From Streptomyces sp. NBC_01260 (GTDB taxonomy: Bacteria; Actinomycetota; Actinomycetes; Streptomycetales; Streptomycetaceae): a stretch of 64,000 nt of DNA. Location of the stretch: NCBI RefSeq assembly GCF_036226405.1, contig NZ_CP108464.1, positions 7,068,001 to 7,132,000 of the forward strand. Reading direction: 5' to 3'. The notes below the pieces were generated by a model. That model did not search any database. It was given only the letters and a program-made list of their open reading frames with translations, and was not told where the DNA came from. Numbering within the stretch: the first letter of the stretch is position 1; every line of letters starts with the position of its first letter. Shown here one piece after another: positions 27,978-38,642 of this stretch. The position numbers and the translations under genes were made by a program.

Positions 27978-28514
27978 ATGACCGAGGCGCAGGAATCCGA
28001 GCACGGCGGGCCGTCCGTGCCGCAGACCCGCACGGCACGCCACCGCCGGATCGTGGACATCCTGAACCGGCTGCCGGTGCGCTCGCAGAGCCAGCTGGCC
28101 AAGCTCCTCGCGGACGACGGACTGAGCGTCACCCAGGCGACGCTCTCCCGGGATCTGGACGAACTGGGTGCGGTGAAGATCCGCAACACCGGCGGCGAGC
28201 TGATCTACGCGGTGCCGAGCGAGGGCGGTTTCCGCACCCCGCACGCACCGCTCGGCGGCTCCGCGAAGGAGGAGCGGATGCGGCGCCTCTCCGCCGAACT
28301 GCTCATCTCGGCGGAGGCCTCGGCCAACCTCGTGGTGCTGCGCACGCCTCCGGGCGCCGCCCAGTTCCTCGCCTCGTCCATCGACCAGGCCGAACTGCAC
28401 GACATCCTCGGCACCATCGCCGGTGACGACACACTGATGCTGATCAGCCGCGACCCGGCGGGCGGACAGGCGCTCGCCGACCATCTGCTGCGGCTCGCAC
28501 AGAACGACCGCTGA
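27978..28514 (+). CDS. argR: Arginine repressor
   Basis: 178 residues. The N-terminal winged helix contains [33 protein letters not shown]. The C-terminal oligomerisation domain ends in [17 protein letters not shown], where the Asp pair binds arginine at the trimer interface. The ATG at 27978 with GAGG nearby is chosen because the preceding in-frame sequence is not conserved. Position as last gene of the operon it regulates gives direct autoregulation. Its ARG-box target lies at the argC promoter. Confidence 0.95.
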   Translation: MTEAQESEHGGPSVPQTRTARHRRIVDILNRLPVRSQSQLAKLLADDGLSVTQATLSRDLDELGAVKIRNTGGELIYAVPSEGGFRTPHAPLGGSAKEERMRRLSAELLISAEASANLVVLRTPPGAAQFLASSIDQAELHDILGTIAGDDTLMLISRDPAGGQALADHLLRLAQNDR

Positions 28515-28517
28515 CGG

Positions 28518-29219
28518 TCAGTAACGCGTGATCGCGGTCGGGCCCGAGCGGGTTCCGATCGCGAGGTGCGGATGACGGGCCGGATCGGCCCAGGCCAGGA
28601 TCCGGTCCATCGCGACCGCCGGTACGGAGACGCAACCGGCGGTCGCGCCCCGCCCGTTGACATGCAGAAAGATCCCGGCCCCCCGCCCGCGCACCGGACG
28701 GTGGTAGTTGAACCCCACGACCAGCGCACGGACGTACTGCGCCGGATACGTGATCAGTCGCTCGGCCTCGGAGGGCCGGCAGTCGGCGGGCCGCGGCTCC
28801 ACCCACCGGTTGTACGCCCGCGCCGCGTTGTCCTGACACCACCAGGACCCCTTGTGGACCCGGCGGTAGGAGTAGCGGGTGCCGGGCCGGGCCGCCGCCA
28901 CCCCGAAGGCGTACGGCAGGTCGTACAGCCCGGTGGGCGTGGTGTCGGTGCCCTGCTTGCGCGACGCCCCCTCGGTCAGCCCGTTCGCCCCGAACCGGGC
29001 GGGCGCCGAGCCGGCCGCCACCCAGCGTCCGGAGCGCCTGCTCCACCAGGTGACCGTGCCCGTGGTGGCCCCCGTGGCGGAGGCCTCGGCCGTGATCAGC
29101 TGGGAGCCGCCACCCGTGTCGGCCAGCCGCTGCGGCAGCGGCTGGGCCGCAGGGGGCCGGGCCCCGGTCAGGCCGACGAGGGCGAGCAGTACCGAACCGG
29201 TCACCAGACATCTGCGCAT
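28518..29219 (-). CDS. Exported L,D-transpeptidase-like (YkuD family) protein
   Basis: 233 residues. An N-terminal signal peptide (RRCLVTGSVLLALVGLTGARPPAA) indicates export. The C-terminal domain holds the YkuD catalytic signature with His in FLHVNGRGATAGCVSV and the nucleophile Cys. YkuD proteins make 3-3 peptidoglycan cross-links or trim peptides. The N-terminal half contains no recognised carrier domain. It is convergent with argR, with only 3 bp between the two stop codons, so no separate terminator fits between them. Confidence 0.85.
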   Translation of the reverse strand: MRRCLVTGSVLLALVGLTGARPPAAQPLPQRLADTGGGSQLITAEASATGATTGTVTWWSRRSGRWVAAGSAPARFGANGLTEGASRKQGTDTTPTGLYDLPYAFGVAAARPGTRYSYRRVHKGSWWCQDNAARAYNRWVEPRPADCRPSEAERLITYPAQYVRALVVGFNYHRPVRGRGAGIFLHVNGRGATAGCVSVPAVAMDRILAWADPARHPHLAIGTRSGPTAITRY

Positions 29220-29283
29220 GTCCCGGACCGTAGTCCGGCCCGTACGGCACCACCTGCGCACCTGCTCCGTACGGCCCAACCGC

Positions 29284-29877
29284 TCACCGCGCGGGCGGCA
29301 TGGCGGGCAGCGGGAGCGGCAGCCCCGGCAGCCCGTCGATGCTGGTGGCGACGTGCTCCTTCTTCTCGAAGTAGGCGCTGAGCGAGGCGTCGTCCTCACG
29401 CGCGAAGCGCTGGGCGTGCAGCGACCGGTCCTCGTCGTACGACATGTTGGGGACCGCGTATCCGCAGGTGTCCCGGATCAGTTCCGCCGTCACCACGATG
29501 ATCGCGCGCAGCCCGTGCCGGGTGTGGTCCACCTCGCCGAACCGTCCGAGCAGAGCGGGGAAGCGGGGGTCGTCACGGAGGACCGGCTCGCCGCGGCCGT
29601 GCACCCGCACGATGTTCGGCGGACCCTGGAAGGCGCACCACATCAGGGTGATGCGGCCGTTCTCGCGGAGATGCGCCACGGTCTCCGCATTGCTCCCGGC
29701 GAAGTCCAGGTACGCCACCCGCAGCTCGTCGAGAACCACGAAGGAACCGCTGACGCCCTTGGGGGAGAGGTTGACCGTGCCGTCGCCGTCCAGCGGCGCG
29801 GTCGCCGTGAAGAAGATGTGCTGTTCCTCGATGAAGGTCCGCAGCCGTCCGTCGATGCGTGCGTATGTCTTTCCCAT
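29284..29877 (-). CDS. Pyridoxamine-phosphate-oxidase-like flavin-binding protein
   Basis: 197 residues. Split-barrel motifs: FIEEQHIFFTATAPLDGDGTVNLSPKG, YLDFAGSNAETVAHLRENGRITLMW and NIVRVHGRGEPV. These match the PNPOx-like family that binds FMN or F420 and is distinct from true PdxH. The ATG at 29877 begins the conserved part. GGAGGAG lies somewhat far (about 12 bases) upstream. No operon partner. Confidence 0.83.
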   Translation of the reverse strand: MGKTYARIDGRLRTFIEEQHIFFTATAPLDGDGTVNLSPKGVSGSFVVLDELRVAYLDFAGSNAETVAHLRENGRITLMWCAFQGPPNIVRVHGRGEPVLRDDPRFPALLGRFGEVDHTRHGLRAIIVVTAELIRDTCGYAVPNMSYDEDRSLHAQRFAREDDASLSAYFEKKEHVATSIDGLPGLPLPLPAMPPAR

Positions 29878-30247
29878 GTGTTCGAGTATCTCCTCCGGTT
29901 GCCGGGGGAGCGGGGGGATTTCAGCCGGTGGGACAGGTACGGCCGGCCCCGGGCCAGTCGTACCGCCGCCGCGTGGTCCGTGGCCATGGCTGCCCCTCCC
30001 GTGTGTGCCGTAGGTCGATGCCGGCCCCGTACGTCGATGGCCTTTGCCCGCCCGATTCCCGGGTGGAGCTGACGCACCGCCAGGCGATCGAGGTGCCGGT
30101 GGCCAACCGCGAGCCGGCACGCCGGGCCGCGGCCGTACGCGGCTGCGGGAGCTCGATGAGAACTGCACGATGCGGCGATGAGTTTTCCCGGCCCGGCCGG
30201 TCTACCGTTCGTCAAGTGATCAGAAAGCGCGAAGCAGGAGGAGCGAC
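29878..30247. other. Intergenic region between divergent genes, no gene seen
   Basis: About 370 bp with open frames but no start, family motif or bias that singles one out. It should hold the promoters of the PNPOx-like gene and the DHFR-like gene. TACCGT near 30200 could be a -10 box for the latter. Confidence 0.45.
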
Positions 30248-30892
30248 ATGAGCCAGTTGCTGCGGGTCCAGAACTTCACCGTCTCGAGTGACGGGTTCGG
30301 CGCCGGTGAGGGCCAGAGCCTCGAGAAGCCGTTCGGCCATGCCGATCCGGGGAACTTGCTCGCCTGGGCCTTTGCCACCGACCACCCACCCATCAAGCGC
30401 TCCGAACCCGGTGGCCGAGGTCTGGACGACTACTTCACGCGGGACTACGCCCGCAACATCGGCGCCGAGATCATGGGCCGCAACAAGTTCGGGCCGCAGC
30501 GCGGGCCCTGGCAGGACCACGAGTGGCAGGGGTGGTGGGGTGACGAGCCCCCGTTCCACACGCCGGTGTTCGTCATGACGCACCACAGGCGCCCGTCGTT
30601 CACGCTCTCCGACACCACGTTCCACTTCGTCGACGGCGACCCGGCCGCGGTGCTCGCCCAGGCGAAGGAGGCGGCGCAGGGCCAGGACGTCCGGCTTGGC
30701 GGTGGGGCCACAATCATCCGGGAGTTCCTCGAGGCCGACCTCGTCGACACCCTGCATGTCGCGGTCTCGCCGACAGAGCTCGGCTCCGGGGCCCGGCTGT
30801 GGGAGTCCCCCGATGAGCTGCTCGACCGGTTCCACCAGGACGTCGTGCCCAGTCCGAGCGGCGTGACGCACCACCTGTTCTGGCGGAAGTGA
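30248..30892 (+). CDS. Dihydrofolate reductase-like (RibD C-terminal) protein
   Basis: 214 residues. The RibD_C/DHFR-like fold is shown by FTVSSDGFGAG at the start, AEIMGRNKFGPQRGPW in the middle, VFVMTHHRR, LGGGATIIREFLEADLVDTLHV near the C-terminus and the closing SPTELGSGARLWE. Family members are NADPH-dependent reductases of unknown substrates, sometimes selected by trimethoprim. GGAGGAG five bases before the ATG gives a strong ribosome site. It sits upstream of argG but has no evident link to arginine synthesis. Confidence 0.87.
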   Translation: MSQLLRVQNFTVSSDGFGAGEGQSLEKPFGHADPGNLLAWAFATDHPPIKRSEPGGRGLDDYFTRDYARNIGAEIMGRNKFGPQRGPWQDHEWQGWWGDEPPFHTPVFVMTHHRRPSFTLSDTTFHFVDGDPAAVLAQAKEAAQGQDVRLGGGATIIREFLEADLVDTLHVAVSPTELGSGARLWESPDELLDRFHQDVVPSPSGVTHHLFWRK

Positions 30893-31018
30893 GGCCGGAC
30901 CAGCCGGCCGGCGCGCGGGTTCCGTCACCGGCGCCCACGGCATGGCCGCCGCCCAGCGGCGTCCAGCCAGGGAGTATCGGCGCCACGGGAGCCTTCCACG
31001 CGCCCCTCACCTGCAATT

Positions 31019-31060
31019 TTGACAAACCATACGGAGGAGCGCATAGTTATACCTACGAGT
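31019..31060 (+). promoter_or_regulatory. argG: argG promoter, possible ARG box
   Basis: TTGACA (31019-31024), 17 bp, CATAGT (31042-31047). GCATAGTTATACC over the -10 is a weak partial palindrome that could be an ARG half-box pair. The match is much poorer than at argC. Confidence 0.5.
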
Positions 31061-31083
31061 GATCGCACCGTGAGGAGAATCCC

Positions 31084-33805
<2,722 letters not shown>

Positions 33806-33838
33806 CCGACCGGCATCGCGGGCTACGTTGGGTCGTAG

Positions 33839-33889
33839 GGCCTGTCCGGCGGACCGGTTCCGGGCAGGCGCTGCGGCCTGTCCGGCGGA
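33839..33889 (+). repeat. Direct repeat GGCCTGTCCGGCGGA, decayed mobile-element end
   Basis: Two exact 15-bp copies (33839-33853 and 33875-33889) are 36 bp apart just after argH. The motif resembles the end of a small palindromic element I remember as frequent in Streptomyces intergenic DNA. Here the copies are direct, so only a remnant is left. Confidence 0.5.
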
Positions 33890-33942
33890 TCGCGGCCGGA
33901 CCGACCCAGGCTGCGTTCCCCACCGACCACGAGGAGCCCGCG

Positions 33943-34914
33943 ATGCCCTTCGCCCGACTGGCCAGCACCACCACTGCGACCGCCCACATCGGGCTCGGCC
34001 TGGCAGCGGTCGGCAGGCCCGGCTACATCAATCTCCACCGCGACCGCGACCTGCCCGACGAGCGCACCGCCGACGCCCTGCGCTCCCGCACGCACGAACT
34101 GCTCGACGCCGCCTACGCACAGGGCGTCCGCTACTTCGACGCGGCCCGCTCCTACGGCCGCTCGGAGGAGTTCCTCGCCGACTGGCTGACGGCCCGGCCC
34201 GAGGTGCGTGACGTTGTCATCGGGAGCAAGTGGGGCTACACCTACACCGCCGACTGGAGCGTCGACGCCGAGGCGCACGAGGTCAAGGACCACAGCCTCG
34301 CCGCCTACGAGCGCCAGCGCGCAGAGACCGCCGCGCTGCTCGGCGACCGGCTCGACCTCTACCAGATCCACTCCGTCACCGCGGACAGCCCGGCCCTGAC
34401 GGACAAGGAACTGCACGCCCGCCTCGCCGCGCTCGCCGCCGAAGGAGTGAGCGTCGGCCTCTCCACGAGCGGGCCCGCACAGGCAGACGCCATCCGGGCC
34501 GCCCTCGCCGTCACGGTCGACGGCGAGCCCCTCTTCCGTACGGTCCAGGCCACCTACAACGCACTGGAGACCTCGGCCGGACCGGCACTGGCCGACGCCC
34601 ACGCCGCCGGACTCACCGTGATCGTCAAGGAGGCCATGGCCAACGGCCGGCTCGCGGGAACGGAGGCCCCCGCCGTGGTGCGGGAGATCGCCACCGAGGA
34701 GGGGCTGGGCAGCGACGCGGTGGCCCTGGCGCTGGTGCTGCACCAGCCGTGGGCCGGGGTCGTGCTCTCCGGCGCCGCGACCGTCACCCAGCTCGCCGGC
34801 AACCTCCACGCGGCCGTCCTCGACCTCGACGAGGAGCGACGCGGCCGGCTGGACGCATTGGTGGAGGAGCCGGAGGCGTACTGGCGGCACCGCGCGTCGC
34901 TGCCGTGGAGCTGA
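33943..34914 (+). CDS. Aldo/keto reductase
   Basis: 323 residues of the AKR TIM barrel. The catalytic tetrad is visible as Asp in RYFDAARSYG with Tyr four residues later, Lys in VIGSKWGY and His in YQIHSV. The C-terminal NADPH-binding end is the usual one. GAGGAG precedes the ATG. Substrate unknown. It ends about 135 bp from the convergent helR-type gene with a terminator between. Confidence 0.9.
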   Translation: MPFARLASTTTATAHIGLGLAAVGRPGYINLHRDRDLPDERTADALRSRTHELLDAAYAQGVRYFDAARSYGRSEEFLADWLTARPEVRDVVIGSKWGYTYTADWSVDAEAHEVKDHSLAAYERQRAETAALLGDRLDLYQIHSVTADSPALTDKELHARLAALAAEGVSVGLSTSGPAQADAIRAALAVTVDGEPLFRTVQATYNALETSAGPALADAHAAGLTVIVKEAMANGRLAGTEAPAVVREIATEEGLGSDAVALALVLHQPWAGVVLSGAATVTQLAGNLHAAVLDLDEERRGRLDALVEEPEAYWRHRASLPWS

Positions 34915-35019
34915 GCCGCCCGGCGGAGCGGGTCCGGGCACGGCGGTCGCATCCGACGGGTTCGCCGCGTCCAGGCCGCGCCCTTCGACGGCATGGCCCG
35001 CACCGTGGACCACGCCCCG

Positions 35020-35049
35020 GCCGGGAGCGGACGAACACGCGCTCCCGGC
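35020..35049. terminator. Terminator next to the HelR gene stop
   Basis: GCCGGGAGCG (35020-35029) pairs with CGCTCCCGGC (35040-35049) around a 10-nt loop, directly past the stop of the HelR gene and about 105 bp past the aldo/keto reductase stop. Confidence 0.7.
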
Positions 35050-35050
35050 G

Positions 35051-37198
35051 TCAGGGGCTGGTGAGGATGACGAGTTGCTGGGTCGCCCGGGTCATCGCGA
35101 CATACCGGTCGACCGCTCCTTCGATGCCCTCGCCGAACGTCTCCGGGTCGATGAGGACGACCAGGTCGAACTCGAGCCCCTTGGTCAGCTCCGGAGGCAG
35201 CGACCGGACCCGGGGCGTCGACCGGAACGTCGGGTCGCCGACGACGCAGGCGATCCCGTCGGCGTGCGCGGCGAGCCAGGTGTCCAGCACCTGGCCCAGG
35301 TCCGCGGCGGAACCGTGCGCGACGGGGAGCCCGCTGCTGCGGACGGAGGCCGGCACATTGGCGTCCGGGAGCACGGCCCGGATGACCGGCTCGGCCTCCG
35401 CCATGATTTCCTCCGGCGTCCGGTAGTTGATGCTCAGGGAGGCCAGGTTGATCCGGTCGAGCCCGATCTGCCTCAGCCGTTCCTGCCAGGACTCGGTGAA
35501 CCCGTGCCGGGCCTGGGCACGGTCCCCGACGATGGTGAAGCTCCCGGACGGGCAACGGATCAGCAGCATCTGCCACTCCGCGTCGGTCAGCTCCTGGGCC
35601 TCGTCCACGACGATGTGCGCGAACGGGCCGGCGAGCAGGTCCGGTTCGGTGCCGGGCGCCCCGCTGTCGTCGACCAGGGCCTCCTGGAGGTCCTTTCCGT
35701 GCAGCATCGTCACCGCACCCTCACCGTCGTCGTCCGCCTGCAACAGGGTGTCGATGACCTTGTCCATGTGCTCGCGGTCGGCGGCGAGGGCGGCCTGGTG
35801 CCGACGGCTGCGCCGTGACGCCTCAGGGTCGCCCAGCCGCTGCCGTGCCGCGTCCAGGAACGGCAGGTCGGACACCGTCCACGCCTGGGCTTTCTCCCGC
35901 TGGAGCTGCGACACCTCGTCGCGGCTGAGCCAGGGAGCGCACTTGCGCAGGTAGGCGGGGACCGACCAGAGGTCCCCCACGACGTCGGCCGCTTCGAGCA
36001 GCGGCCACGCGCGGTCGAAGGTCGTGAGCAGCTCCCGGTTCCTCAGCAGCGACTTGCGGAGCACCTCGTCCGAGACGTCGCCCTCGTGCTTGTCGACCAG
36101 GATCGTGAGCAGCTCGTCGCGGACCTGGTCGCGCGCCTCGTTGTGCGGAGTACCGGGTTCCGCCGCTTCGAACGCCACGGCCCAGTCGCCGGCGCTGAGC
36201 TGGATGTCGGACCAGTGGGTCGTGACCGTCATCCCCTTGGTGGGCGGCTCCTCGTAGAACCGGGCGGCCGCGTCGATCGCCGCCACCAGATTCCTGGAGG
36301 ACTTCAGCCGGGCCACCTCGGGGTCGGCCTCGGCCCCTGCCGCGGCTCCCTCGGTCACGAGGTCCCGCAGGGTGCACGTCTGCACGCCCTCCTCCCCGAG
36401 GCTGGGCAGGACGTCGGCGACGTAGCCCAGGTAGGGCTGGTGCGGACCGACGAAGAGCACGCCGCCCCGGCGGTGACCGAGACGGGGGTCGGAGTAGAGC
36501 AGGTAGGCGGAGCGGTGCAGGGCGACGACCGTCTTGCCCGTGCCCGGACCCCCGTCGACGACGAGAGCGCCGCGGGACCCCGCGCGGATGATGGCGTCCT
36601 GGTCGGCCTGGATGGTGCCGAGTACGTCCCGCATCCGGGCCGACCGGTTGCTGCCCAGGCTGGCGATGAAGGCGGACTGGTCGTCGAGCGCGGCGTGCCC
36701 GGCGAACCCCTCCGAGGTGAACACCTCGTCCCAGTAGTCGCTGATCCGGCCGCGGGTCCAGCGGTATCTGCGGCGGCTGGCCAGCCCCATCGGGTTGGCG
36801 TGGGTGGCTCCGAAGAACGGCTCGGCCGCGGGGGAGCGCCAGTCGATGAGCAGCCGACGGCCCGAGCTGTCCGTAAGGCCGAGCCGTCCGATGTACAGGG
36901 GCTCGGGGTCGTCCTCCGCGACCATGTGCCCGAGGCACAGGTCGAGACCGAAGCGGCGCAGTGCACGCAGGCGGGCGGTCAGCCGGTGGATCTCCACGTC
37001 CCGGTCCATCGCCTGCCGGCCCGCACCGCCGGGTGTCCTGCGCTCGGCGGCGAGGCGCTCGGTCAGCTCGGCGATCGATTCGTCGAGGCACTCCGCGACG
37101 GCCGCGAAGTGCTCTTCGTCGCCGGCGATCAGCGCCGGGTCGGCCTTGGGGGAGAGGCGGTCGGGAAGGTCGAACGCGCTGGTGGTCAGGGGATTCAC
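35051..37198 (-). CDS. helR: HelD/HelR-type RNA-polymerase-recycling ATPase (UvrD-like superfamily 1)
   Basis: 715 residues. An N-terminal coiled-coil-like arm (about residues 25-90) precedes a split UvrD/Rep-type ATPase. Walker A is GGPGTGKT at 216-223, Walker B is IVVDEAQELTD, motif III is VGDRAQARHG, motif IV is INYRTPEEI, and the C-terminal VAMTRATQQLVIL closes the motor. The length and arm are those of HelD-like proteins that enter RNA polymerase and remove stalled complexes. In actinomycetes the HelR clade displaces rifamycins from RNA polymerase. A near-perfect rifamycin-associated element lies 460 bp upstream on this strand, with a broken glycosyltransferase start between, which supports the HelR assignment. 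GTG start with GGAG 8 bases upstream. Confidence 0.85.
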   Translation of the reverse strand: MNPLTTSAFDLPDRLSPKADPALIAGDEEHFAAVAECLDESIAELTERLAAERRTPGGAGRQAMDRDVEIHRLTARLRALRRFGLDLCLGHMVAEDDPEPLYIGRLGLTDSSGRRLLIDWRSPAAEPFFGATHANPMGLASRRRYRWTRGRISDYWDEVFTSEGFAGHAALDDQSAFIASLGSNRSARMRDVLGTIQADQDAIIRAGSRGALVVDGGPGTGKTVVALHRSAYLLYSDPRLGHRRGGVLFVGPHQPYLGYVADVLPSLGEEGVQTCTLRDLVTEGAAAGAEADPEVARLKSSRNLVAAIDAAARFYEEPPTKGMTVTTHWSDIQLSAGDWAVAFEAAEPGTPHNEARDQVRDELLTILVDKHEGDVSDEVLRKSLLRNRELLTTFDRAWPLLEAADVVGDLWSVPAYLRKCAPWLSRDEVSQLQREKAQAWTVSDLPFLDAARQRLGDPEASRRSRRHQAALAADREHMDKVIDTLLQADDDGEGAVTMLHGKDLQEALVDDSGAPGTEPDLLAGPFAHIVVDEAQELTDAEWQMLLIRCPSGSFTIVGDRAQARHGFTESWQERLRQIGLDRINLASLSINYRTPEEIMAEAEPVIRAVLPDANVPASVRSSGLPVAHGSAADLGQVLDTWLAAHADGIACVVGDPTFRSTPRVRSLPPELTKGLEFDLVVLIDPETFGEGIEGAVDRYVAMTRATQQLVILTSP

Positions 37199-37389
37199 GT
37201 CATCAGCTCCGATCTGGGGCCGCTTGCAGTCGATGCGCGCAGCAGGGCGCCTGGACCGGCGCGACGTACCTGGTGGCCACGACGGGCAGAGTTCCGTCTG
37301 CGGTGGACGCCGTGGCTGGTTGCCGGTTCGGGTCGCCAGGGTTTACGGGTTCTCGGGTACCTGGTCCTGGCTCGGTGGTTCCGGGCGGT

Positions 37390-37608
37390 TCACCCGGACC
37401 CGGGCAGGGGGCGCGGCGGCCTCCGGGAGCGCCGTCCGAGCGGGCCGGCGATCGACGCGGCCGCGTACCGGGGCAGCGGGGACGGCGGCTGCGCGCACAC
37501 CCGCACCTGCGCGCCGAGTGCCCGCAACCGCACCGTGAGCCCAGGCAGCGGTTCGGCGTCCCCGCGGGATCCGCAGGCCGACAACAGCACACGCACTTCT
37601 TGACTCAC
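37390..37608 (-). pseudogene. N-terminal remnant of a glycosyltransferase, probably rifampicin glycosyltransferase (rgt)
   Basis: From the GTG at 37608 (GGAG just upstream) the frame reads VRVLLSACGSRGDAEPLP then LTVRLRALGAQVRVCAQPP. This is the start of GT1-family enzymes of the MGT/GtfE type, normally about 400 residues: the first Rossmann strand with the GSRGD loop and the following helix and strand. After about residue 45 from this start similarity ends and the frame continues in low-complexity Arg/Pro-rich sequence to a stop at 37390. No later GT motif is visible before helR. The intact rifamycin-associated element 50 bp upstream identifies it most likely as rgt. Confidence 0.75.
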
Positions 37609-37657
37609 CCATCTCCGCGAAAATCTGGTCTCGGCCGATGATTCTGCGCCATGACCC

Positions 37658-37676
37658 GGGTCTTGCCGCAAGCCCC
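37658..37676 (-). promoter_or_regulatory. Rifamycin-associated element (RAE)
   Basis: The minus strand reads GGGGCTTGCGGCAAGACCC. This matches the published 19-bp RAE consensus (GGGGCTTGCRGCAAGGCCC as I recall it) at 18 of 19 positions. RAEs lie upstream of rifamycin-inducible resistance genes in actinomycetes. It is 50 bp before the glycosyltransferase remnant and 460 bp before helR. Confidence 0.85.
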
Positions 37677-38053
37677 CCCATGCGCTATAAGTTAAAAGTG
37701 GCAAGGAGTGGGTTCGTGCTCACGACCCTCCGGCCGGAGCCCGGCACACCCGGGGCTGACCGCCACGATACGGGGCCTTCGCCGGCTCTCCGCCCGCCCG
37801 TCGCCATGGCCGGATGACCGCCAGCCGGATCCCTCACCGCGCGAGCCGAATCCCCGTTCCTGCTGGGCGGTCGCCGACCTCCGGGAATGCGCCTGGGCAC
37901 CGGCCCGCGGTCCGGCCTCATGGATGTGCCGGCCCTCTGAGCCCCTGTTCGCCGAAGTGCGGGACACCAGCGACCAGTTGAACGGCCGCCTCGTTTCCAC
38001 CCGTCGGCGCATGGCGGCATCCCGGCCTGCGAGGGTCCTGTCGGCGACCCGAG
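37677..38053. other. Intergenic region between the RAE locus and the TetR-MFS operon
   Basis: An AT-rich patch at 37685-37700 (TATAAGTTAAAAG) lies just behind the RAE. AAGGAG at 37703 precedes a 33-codon open frame from GTG 37716 to 37817 that has no recognisable features. Otherwise nothing gene-like is seen. Confidence 0.4.
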
Positions 38054-38091
38054 TGAGACATCAACGTCTCATGTGGGTTATTCTCGTCTCA
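38054..38091 (+). promoter_or_regulatory. Promoter/operator of the TetR-MFS operon
   Basis: TGAGAC-N6-GTCTCA at 38054-38071 is a perfect inverted repeat. A third GTCTCA half-site covers 38086-38091. GAGACA (38055-38060), an 18-bp spacer and TATTCT (38079-38084) form a promoter whose -10 ends 6 bp before the TetR ATG, suggesting a leaderless mRNA and autorepression. Confidence 0.7.
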
Positions 38092-38642
38092 TGACTCTCG
38101 ATCGTGAGCAGGTGCTGCGCAGCGCCGCCGCCCTGCTGACCCGTAAATCGACCGCCACCATGGACGAGGTCGCCAAGGCCGCGGGTATCGGCCGCGCCAC
38201 CCTGCACCGGCACTTCGCCGGTCGGGACGCCCTGGTCAGGGCGCTGGAGAACCTGGGCATCCAGGAGTTCGAAGCGGCGATCGATGCCGCCGAGCTCGAC
38301 CGGGGCACCTCGCAGGAGGCGCTGCGCCGCTTCGTCGCGGCCGTCGAACCGAGCGCCGGGCTTCTCTCCTTCCTCGTGTCCGAGAACCAGCTCTTCGAGG
38401 GCGACGCGCTGAACGAAGGCTGGGACCGGCTGGACGCCCGGGTCTCCGCCTTCTTCCGGCGCGGCCAGGAGCGCGGCGAAATCCGGATCGATCTGACCCC
38501 CGCCTGGCTGACCGAGGCCCTCTACGGGCTCATCGGCACCGGCGCCTGGGCCGTCCAGGTGGGCCGGGTGGCCGCACAGGACTTCCAGTACATGATCGTC
38601 GAGTTGCTGCTCGGCGGCGCACGCCGGAGCGTGGAGCAATGA
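38091..38642 (+). CDS. TetR family regulator of the adjacent MFS exporter
   Basis: 183 residues. The N-terminal helix-turn-helix reads TATMDEVAKAAGIGRATLHRHFAGRDALVRAL. The C-terminal domain ends in WLTEALYGLIGTGAWAVQVGR, as in efflux-controlling TetR proteins. The ATG at 38091 has a -10 box at leaderless distance and three GTCTCA half-sites in front. The stop overlaps the MFS start (ATGA), so repressor and pump are co-translated. Substrate unknown. Confidence 0.88.
   Translation: MTLDREQVLRSAAALLTRKSTATMDEVAKAAGIGRATLHRHFAGRDALVRALENLGIQEFEAAIDAAELDRGTSQEALRRFVAAVEPSAGLLSFLVSENQLFEGDALNEGWDRLDARVSAFFRRGQERGEIRIDLTPAWLTEALYGLIGTGAWAVQVGRVAAQDFQYMIVELLLGGARRSVEQ

Noticed and set aside
37198..37240. 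A second RAE immediately upstream of the HelR GTG
   Set aside because: Only a half-match (TGCAAGCGGCCCC on the minus strand) is present, so the clear element at 37658-37676 is preferred.
37716..37817. 33-codon ORF with AAGGAG before a GTG, next to the RAE
   Set aside because: No conserved features, Pro/Arg-rich composition, and the RAE orientation favours the opposite strand. Mentioned only in the region note.
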